Positions 12,923 through 17,094 of a stretch of 17,094 bases of DNA are shown here, one piece after another. The position numbers were made by a program, and so were the translations under genes. Source of the stretch: Clostridiales bacterium (GTDB taxonomy: Bacteria; Bacillota; Clostridia; Lachnospirales; WQUN01). The stretch spans positions 1-17,094 of the forward strand of contig JAITPB010000072.1 in the NCBI GenBank assembly GCA_031289625.1, read 5' to 3'. Under the pieces are notes generated by a model. The model had not been told where the DNA came from. It saw only the letters and a program-made list of their open reading frames with translations, and did no database searches. How positions within the stretch are numbered: position 1 is the stretch's first letter; the number at the start of each line of letters is the position of its first letter.

Positions 12923-12951
12923 ATTATAATATAACGCCGTAAAAATGGCAA
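12923..12951 (-). promoter_or_regulatory. Promoter of the CarD-family/PHP operon
   Basis: On the - strand TTGCCA (12951-12946), a 17-nt spacer, and perfect TATAAT (12928-12923). This is a near-consensus vegetative promoter, with a leader of about 40 nt. Confidence 0.75.
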
Positions 12952-12963
12952 ACAAAAATTTTG

Positions 12964-13764
12964 TCATGGCAAAAATTCCGTCATATGCGTCCTATAGCGC
13001 GCCGGCAGGAACTGCCGCTGCAGTTTTGCGTTTTCCCGTTCCTCCACGGCGACAGCCTCAAAAAACGCCTTCCACAAATGCTGAAACCGCTCTTCCTCCC
13101 GGACGAATGTCCGGACATTCGTCCGGACGTTCGCCTGAGGGGGAACACATTCGACGCGGTAATCGCGGCCGTCATACACGGCGGCTTTGCCGCGCTTCAC
13201 ATCGTGAATGATCCAGAGCTGATTCATAAACCTATCCCTAAAATGTTCCGCCAGAATGGGCAGTACGTTATGAACCGGGCTGACAGAGGCGTAATACACG
13301 CCTTGATCTGTCAGCGTAAAGCGGCAGAACCCCATCAAACGCTGGGCTTCCCGGGCCGCGGCGAACGCCAGTTTTTGCGTAGAGCGCACATACGGCTCCC
13401 GCGTATAATCGTCCACAGCCCGGCCCACGCGAAACCCCAGACGTATATAGCGCAGCAAATTTATCAGGCGGCTGTCGTCACGGCCGTCCTCACGGCGGGG
13501 GCCGTCCGCGAGAAAAGCGTGATATAGATTGGATTCCGCCTGCGGGGAAATTTTTTGGCGGACAGCCGTCAGCACCCGCAGGGCTTTGCCGCGATCCGCG
13601 GCGACGTAAAAAGGCTCCGCGTCCAGCCGGATCTCCACTTCCCCTTCATCAATAAAAGCGTAATCCAGCTTGTCATAATAGGAGGAATACACCACACAGA
13701 GAAATCCCCCGTAAGTTCCGTCAAAAACCGCCGCAACGCGTTTGCGTTCAGACATTCGCTTCAT
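12964..13764 (-). CDS. DUF4130 / TIGR03915-type putative DNA metabolism protein
   Basis: The product is 266 aa from ATG 13764; ATG 13755 with GGGA upstream is an equally good start. The N-terminal signature is VAAVFDGTYGGFLCVVYSSYY, followed by LRYIRLGFRVGRAVDDY, FAAAREAQRLMGFCRFT, GVYYASVSPVHNVLPILAEHFRDRF, and WIIHDVKRGKAAVYDG. This is the family regularly encoded beside the radical SAM protein TIGR03916 and sometimes fused to a uracil-DNA-glycosylase-like domain; its biochemistry is not established. It overlaps the radical SAM stop by 17 (or 8) nt. Near the C terminus a 12-bp unit is repeated, coding NVRT NVRT FVRE and forming a 28-bp palindrome. No UDG domain follows in this copy. Confidence 0.85.
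   Translation of the reverse strand: MKRMSERKRVAAVFDGTYGGFLCVVYSSYYDKLDYAFIDEGEVEIRLDAEPFYVAADRGKALRVLTAVRQKISPQAESNLYHAFLADGPRREDGRDDSRLINLLRYIRLGFRVGRAVDDYTREPYVRSTQKLAFAAAREAQRLMGFCRFTLTDQGVYYASVSPVHNVLPILAEHFRDRFMNQLWIIHDVKRGKAAVYDGRDYRVECVPPQANVRTNVRTFVREEERFQHLWKAFFEAVAVEERENAKLQRQFLPARYRTHMTEFLP
13099..13126. repeat. 28-bp perfect palindrome inside the DUF4130 gene
   Basis: The half CCGGACGAATGTCC (13099-13112) is followed directly by its exact complement to 13126. It arises from 12-bp tandem units (GTCCGGACRTTC) coding the NVRT repeats. It could extrude a cruciform or form a hairpin in the mRNA. Confidence 0.85.
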
Positions 13765-15022
13765 CCCGCAGCGCCAAAGGCCCGTCCTCCCACAAATTCA
13801 TCTGCTGATACGCCTCGCCCGTCTCTGTCAGTTTCACGGGCAAAAGCGCGGGGGGTACACGCCCCGTCTCTAATGTCTTGCCCGCGCACGTAATAAAATA
13901 TTGGGCGCGTTTTAAAACAACGCCGATTTTTCGCAAGTGATCGAAACACAGCGCCCCGGCGCGGCGGGCGTTCACAATACGCTGCGCGGAGCGTTCGCCG
14001 ATGCCGGGGACGCGCAGCAAAATAAAATAATCGGCGCGGTTGATTTCCACCGGAAAAAACTGCGGATTGCGCAGCGCCCAAGCGCATTTGGGATCCATCG
14101 CGAGATTCAAATTTTCGTTCCCGTCCGGCAGTATTTCCGACGCGCTGAACCCATAAAACCGCAAAAGCCAATCAGCCTGGTACAGCCTGTGTTCCCGCAG
14201 AAGAGGCGGCTTCGAGGCGGGCAGCAGCGGATGCCCGCTGATAACCGGCGTATACGCCGAGTAAAACACCCTCTTCAGGCCGAAACGCTTATACAGCCCT
14301 TCGCTCAGCCTCACGATGGATTTATCACTTTCCTCCGTCGCGCCCACGATGAGCTGTGTGCTTTGCCCCGCCGGGACGAAATCCGGCGCGCCTGGAAACA
14401 GGCGCGTTTCCTCCCGCGCCTGCACGATGGCGTCTGTCAGAAGTTTCATAGGCGTCAGAATAGAATGTTTCGTCTTGTCTGGCGCCAGCAGGCGAAGGCT
14501 TTTTTCCGATGGAAGCTCAATGTTCACGCTCATCCGGTCCGCCAGCCGTCCCACTTGCGTGATCAAATTTGGATCGGCGCCGGGGATGGCTTTTACATGG
14601 ATATAGCCGTTAAACCGGTATTCCTGGCGCAGCAGACGAAGCGTTTTCAACGTCTGCTCCATGGTGAAACTGGGATCGCGCATAACGGCGGAACTCAAAA
14701 ATAAACCTTCAATGTAATTGCGCCGGTAAAAATTCATTGTCAATTCCGCTATCTCCGCCGGCGTAAAGGCGGCCCGCGGCACGTCGCTGGAGGATCGGTT
14801 CACGCAATATTGGCAGTCATAGACGCAGATATTGGTCTGCAATATTTTCAAGAGCGATACACAGCGCCCATCCGCGGCGAAGCTGTGGCATATGCCGCAC
14901 GCCGCCGCGCTGCCCAGGCTTCCCCGGCGGCCTTGCCGGTTGACGCCGCTGGATGTGCAGGCTACGTCATATTTCGCCGCCGCGGATAAAATTTGTAGCT
15001 TTTCTAAAATGTCCACGCGCAT
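13748..15022 (-). CDS. Radical SAM protein, putative DNA modification/repair (TIGR03916 type)
   Basis: The product is 424 aa. The radical SAM cluster motif is C66-x3-C70-x2-C73 (NICVYDCQYCVNR). It is preceded by four further cysteines (C22, C42, C45, C54; ACGICHSFAADGRC) that could hold a second metal site. Core-barrel landmarks are EGLFLSSAVMRDPSFTMEQ, YIHVKAIPGAD and MSVNIELPSEKSL. A C-terminal helix-hairpin-helix DNA-binding segment lies at about 336-375 (LRVPGIGERSAQRIVNARRAG). Family knowledge: it is paired with DUF4130 proteins and thought to act on DNA, but the reaction is unknown. ATG 15022 follows AAGGGAGAG. An SOS-box-like palindrome overlaps the -35 of its promoter. Confidence 0.9.
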   Translation of the reverse strand: MRVDILEKLQILSAAAKYDVACTSSGVNRQGRRGSLGSAAACGICHSFAADGRCVSLLKILQTNICVYDCQYCVNRSSSDVPRAAFTPAEIAELTMNFYRRNYIEGLFLSSAVMRDPSFTMEQTLKTLRLLRQEYRFNGYIHVKAIPGADPNLITQVGRLADRMSVNIELPSEKSLRLLAPDKTKHSILTPMKLLTDAIVQAREETRLFPGAPDFVPAGQSTQLIVGATEESDKSIVRLSEGLYKRFGLKRVFYSAYTPVISGHPLLPASKPPLLREHRLYQADWLLRFYGFSASEILPDGNENLNLAMDPKCAWALRNPQFFPVEINRADYFILLRVPGIGERSAQRIVNARRAGALCFDHLRKIGVVLKRAQYFITCAGKTLETGRVPPALLPVKLTETGEAYQQMNLWEDGPLALRDEANV

Positions 15023-15043
15023 TTCTCTCCCTTATCTCAAAAT

Positions 15044-15072
15044 AGTATAGCGGATTCAGGAAGGGTATGCAA
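15044..15072 (-). promoter_or_regulatory. Promoter of the radical SAM/DUF4130 operon
   Basis: On the - strand TTGCAT (15072-15067), a 17-nt spacer and TATACT (15049-15044). The -35 is weak, while the -10 is good. Confidence 0.5.
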
Positions 15073-15083
15073 ACATATGTTTA
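15070..15083. promoter_or_regulatory. SOS-box-like (LexA-type) palindrome
   Basis: CAAACATATGTTTA contains a perfect 12-bp palindrome and matches the Bacillus SOS consensus CGAACRNRYGTTYG at 12 of 14 positions; only the outer G on each side is A. It touches the -35 of the radical SAM promoter, where a repressor would block transcription. Confidence 0.45.
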
Positions 15084-15154
15084 TCTTTTAGGGCGGGATT
15101 CACGCAAAAAAATTAAAAAAGTCAAAAGTAAAAAGCTTTATGGCATTATTGCAT

Positions 15155-15183
15155 TTGTCTTTTTCAGGAAAATATTGTATAAT
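15155..15183 (+). promoter_or_regulatory. Promoter of zapA
   Basis: TTGTCT at 15155-15160, 17-nt spacer, and perfect TATAAT at 15178-15183, about 34 nt before the zapA start. Confidence 0.7.
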
Positions 15184-15216
15184 ATGTGATATGCGTTTTC
15201 AGGGAGGGCTTGGGCT

Positions 15217-15627
15217 GTGGACGAGGTCAATAGAGTGCAAGTCAATATCAATGGCGAGATCATCACACTCGTTTCCTCGGAAAACGAGGAGTATGTGAAA
15301 CAATTGGCGGCATACATAGACACAAAAATCAATGAAATCACAAATGTCAGCGTCCAAGCCAACATCCGTCCCAATCTACGAAACCTCCTGGCGGCTTTAA
15401 ATATCGCTGACGAACTTTTTAAAGAACAAGAAAATACGCTGGCCGAGCGGCAAGCGACGGAACGGGAGATCCAAAAAAACGAACGGCTTCAAACCTTGAT
15501 TGACGAATTGAGGACTGCTTTGGATCAAGCGCGCGCTGAATTGAGTATTTTTAAAGAATCGCGCGCTATCCAGGGCATTCTGATGCCGGAGACCCTTTTG
15601 CAGGATACATGGACGCCCGCCAGATGA
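15217..15627 (+). CDS. zapA: Cell division protein ZapA
   Basis: The product is 136 aa from GTG 15217, with AGGGAGG 9 nt upstream. The N-terminal ZapA domain is clear (NRVQVNINGEIITLVSSENEEYVKQLAAYIDTKINEI, RNLLAALNIADELFKE). A coiled coil follows to about residue 115 (ENTLAERQATEREIQKNERL). ZapA tetramers bundle FtsZ filaments at mid-cell. The C terminus (QGILMPETLLQDTWTPAR) is not part of the core domain. Next comes an FtsW/RodA-type gene 30 nt downstream, a sensible division or cell-shape pairing on one transcript. Confidence 0.9.
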   Translation: MDEVNRVQVNINGEIITLVSSENEEYVKQLAAYIDTKINEITNVSVQANIRPNLRNLLAALNIADELFKEQENTLAERQATEREIQKNERLQTLIDELRTALDQARAELSIFKESRAIQGILMPETLLQDTWTPAR

Positions 15628-15657
15628 CGGAAAAATACATAAAGTGAGGGGGTCGCC

Positions 15658-17016
15658 ATGTTTCAGTTTGTGATTATCGTGTGCCGGTATTTGTTCGTGC
15701 TGAATATCCTGTATTTTCTTTTGGAAGGCGTGGCCTTTCTTCTCGACGAGCGGAATATTAGAGAATGGGATCGAAACGATGCCATAACCAAACAAAAAGG
15801 CATTCTTATTTTGACGCATCTGACGGGGTTTCTCTTATTGGGCTACAAACAGGGCAGTTATATATTTGACTGGAACGTGCTGGTGATGGGCGCCGCGAGC
15901 CTGGCGTTTTTGCTGGTGGGGCTGCCGCTGGTCAAGCTGGTGTACAAAAACAGCTGTCCTTTGATGTGGAACGGCGTCTTTTTTTTGCTGGATCTAGGCC
16001 TGATCACTCTGCAGAGGCTGGATCCGGATATCGCGCGGCGCCAGCTTATTTTTATCGGCGCGGGCTTCGCGGCCATGCTGCTGATCCCGCTGGTTTTCAA
16101 AATGATACCCAAATGGGAAAAATTAGAGCCTGTGTATTTAATCCTCAGCTTTTTACTGCTTTTGCTCCCCTTTTTTTTGGGCAAGCTGACCTATGGTTCG
16201 CTGAACTGGATCACCATCGGCTCTCTTCGCTTTCAGCCGTCCGAAATCGTCAAGTTTTTATTTGTCCTCTATTTGGCCTCCGTGTTTCGCAAAAATTTGA
16301 CTCTTAGGCAGCTGATCGCGCCCACGGCGGCGGCGGCGGCGGCAGTGATCATTTTAACCGTTCAGAGGGATCTGGGCGGCGCGCTGATTTTCTTCATGAC
16401 TTTTATGATCCTGCTCTACGTCTCTACAGGCCGTGAGCTGCTGTTTTTTTCCGGCCTCCTGGCGGCGTCCGGCGTCGCCTGGCTGACGTCCAAGACCGTC
16501 TCGCATGTACAGGCCCGCGTGGCTGTCTGGCTCGATCCCTGGGCGGATCCTTACAATAAAGGTTATCAAATCGTTCAATCTTTAATCGCCATCGCCTCCG
16601 GCGGGCTTTGGGGCAGCGGCCTGACGCGGGGCGCGCCGCGCGTTGTGCCTGTGGTGAACAGCGATTTTATTTTTTCCGCCATCTGCGAGGAATTCGGCGG
16701 CCTGTTCGGCATCGGCGTTTTTGGTATCTTCATCATGGTTTTCTATCGGGGCATGCATATTGCCCTGCGCTGCCAGCGCCCCTATCACAGCCTCCTCGCC
16801 ACCGGGTACACCAGTCTGCTGGCGCTTCAAACGTTTTTAATTTTGGGAGGCGTCATCAAATTTATCCCGCTTACCGGCGTGACGCTGCCTTTTATCAGCA
16901 GCGGCGGCAGTTCTGTGATCGTCAGTATCTTGATGATAGGGATTCTGCAGTGGCTGTATCAAAACAATCATGACGATCTGGTTGCTTCAGAGAAAATATC
17001 AACAAAATTTACATGA
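15658..17016 (+). CDS. SEDS-family peptidoglycan glycosyltransferase (FtsW/RodA/SpoVE)
   Basis: The product is 452 aa, a polytopic membrane protein with about ten or more hydrophobic segments, including extra ones at the N terminus. SEDS landmarks are LNWITIGSLRFQPSEIVKF (FQPSE at 192-196), TVQRDLGGALIFF (in place of the usual Q-P-D-L-G), WLDPWADPYNKGYQIVQSLIAIASGGLWGSGL, and LTGVTLPFISSGGSSV. SEDS proteins polymerise lipid II into glycan strands with a class B PBP partner. No PBP is visible in the window, though the downstream gene is just outside it. FtsW versus RodA cannot be decided from motifs alone; the zapA neighbour favours division. The ATG follows GAGGGGG 5-6 nt upstream. Confidence 0.92.
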   Translation: MFQFVIIVCRYLFVLNILYFLLEGVAFLLDERNIREWDRNDAITKQKGILILTHLTGFLLLGYKQGSYIFDWNVLVMGAASLAFLLVGLPLVKLVYKNSCPLMWNGVFFLLDLGLITLQRLDPDIARRQLIFIGAGFAAMLLIPLVFKMIPKWEKLEPVYLILSFLLLLLPFFLGKLTYGSLNWITIGSLRFQPSEIVKFLFVLYLASVFRKNLTLRQLIAPTAAAAAAVIILTVQRDLGGALIFFMTFMILLYVSTGRELLFFSGLLAASGVAWLTSKTVSHVQARVAVWLDPWADPYNKGYQIVQSLIAIASGGLWGSGLTRGAPRVVPVVNSDFIFSAICEEFGGLFGIGVFGIFIMVFYRGMHIALRCQRPYHSLLATGYTSLLALQTFLILGGVIKFIPLTGVTLPFISSGGSSVIVSILMIGILQWLYQNNHDDLVASEKISTKFT

Positions 17017-17021
17017 AAATA

Positions 17022-17050
17022 TTGACTTTTATTTTGCAATGTGATATTTT
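17022..17050 (+). promoter_or_regulatory. Promoter for a gene beyond the window
   Basis: TTGACT at 17022-17027, a 17-nt spacer, and TATTTT at 17045-17050. The window ends on an AGAAGGAG ribosome site (17085-17093), so the next gene starts just outside. Confidence 0.5.
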
Positions 17051-17094
17051 TTAATGGTGATCTAAAAATTCATTTAAGCGAAGAAAGAAGGAGC

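Noticed and set aside
13937..14704. 255-codon open frame on the + strand
   Set aside because: It is antisense to the radical SAM gene, whose motifs are unambiguous.

Overview
The window looks like a chromosomal segment from a low-to-mid GC Gram-positive bacterium of the Clostridia type. Several families point that way: TepA (ClpP-like), long-form hibernation factor HPF, a CarD/CdnL-type regulator, ZapA, the single-chain class II glycyl-tRNA synthetase, the radical-SAM/DUF4130 pair, and secreted proteins with a copper-amine-oxidase-like N-terminal domain. Genus cannot be fixed from the sequence.

Layout. (1) 1-1036: the 3' end of a gene ending in heptad repeats, a 144-bp MITE-like perfect-ended palindrome (399-542), then about 500 nt with no convincing gene but with a near-consensus promoter whose -10 is bracketed by a 9-bp inverted repeat, and a 16-aa leader ORF. 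(2) 1037-6491: a block of four exported proteins on the + strand: an SH3b protein, an M14-like zinc peptidase with unusual substrate-binding residues, and two paralogous proteins with the CuAO-N1-like domain. One paralogue carries a Thr-rich stalk plus four Ig-like repeats; the other has a Ser/Pro/Ala tail. (3) 6515-9286: terminator, tepA, a 56-aa Cys/Gly/Trp-rich protein, terminator, then glyS with its own promoter and a strong terminator shared with the converging operon. (4) 9297-10967 (-): hpf, rdgB and a YfcE-like phosphoesterase form a tight operon. (5) 11116-12877 (-): a CarD-family regulator overlaps a PHP phosphatase. They are followed by a 42-aa Lys-rich ORF, a twelve-unit 15-bp tandem array in its 3' region, and a strong hairpin. 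(6) 12964-15022 (-): a radical SAM protein and a DUF4130-type partner, a poorly characterised putative DNA repair or modification pair, with an SOS-box-like palindrome at the promoter. (7) 15217-17016 (+): zapA and an FtsW/RodA-type SEDS gene, then a promoter and ribosome site leading out of the window.

The most striking non-gene signal is shared by the two CuAO-N1 genes. Neither has a strong Shine-Dalgarno sequence next to its ATG (the first has only a GGGG, the second none). Each has a strong one about 40-50 nt upstream, and between them lies a hairpin whose length and sequence differ but which in both leaves exactly 2 nt before and 8 nt after it. Folding would bring the distal site to about 10 nt from the start. 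Other points worth following are the SOS-like box on the radical-SAM operon, the transcribed 15-bp array, and the M14 protein lacking the usual carboxylate-binding arginines. All functional statements rest on motif recognition by eye; no database search was run.
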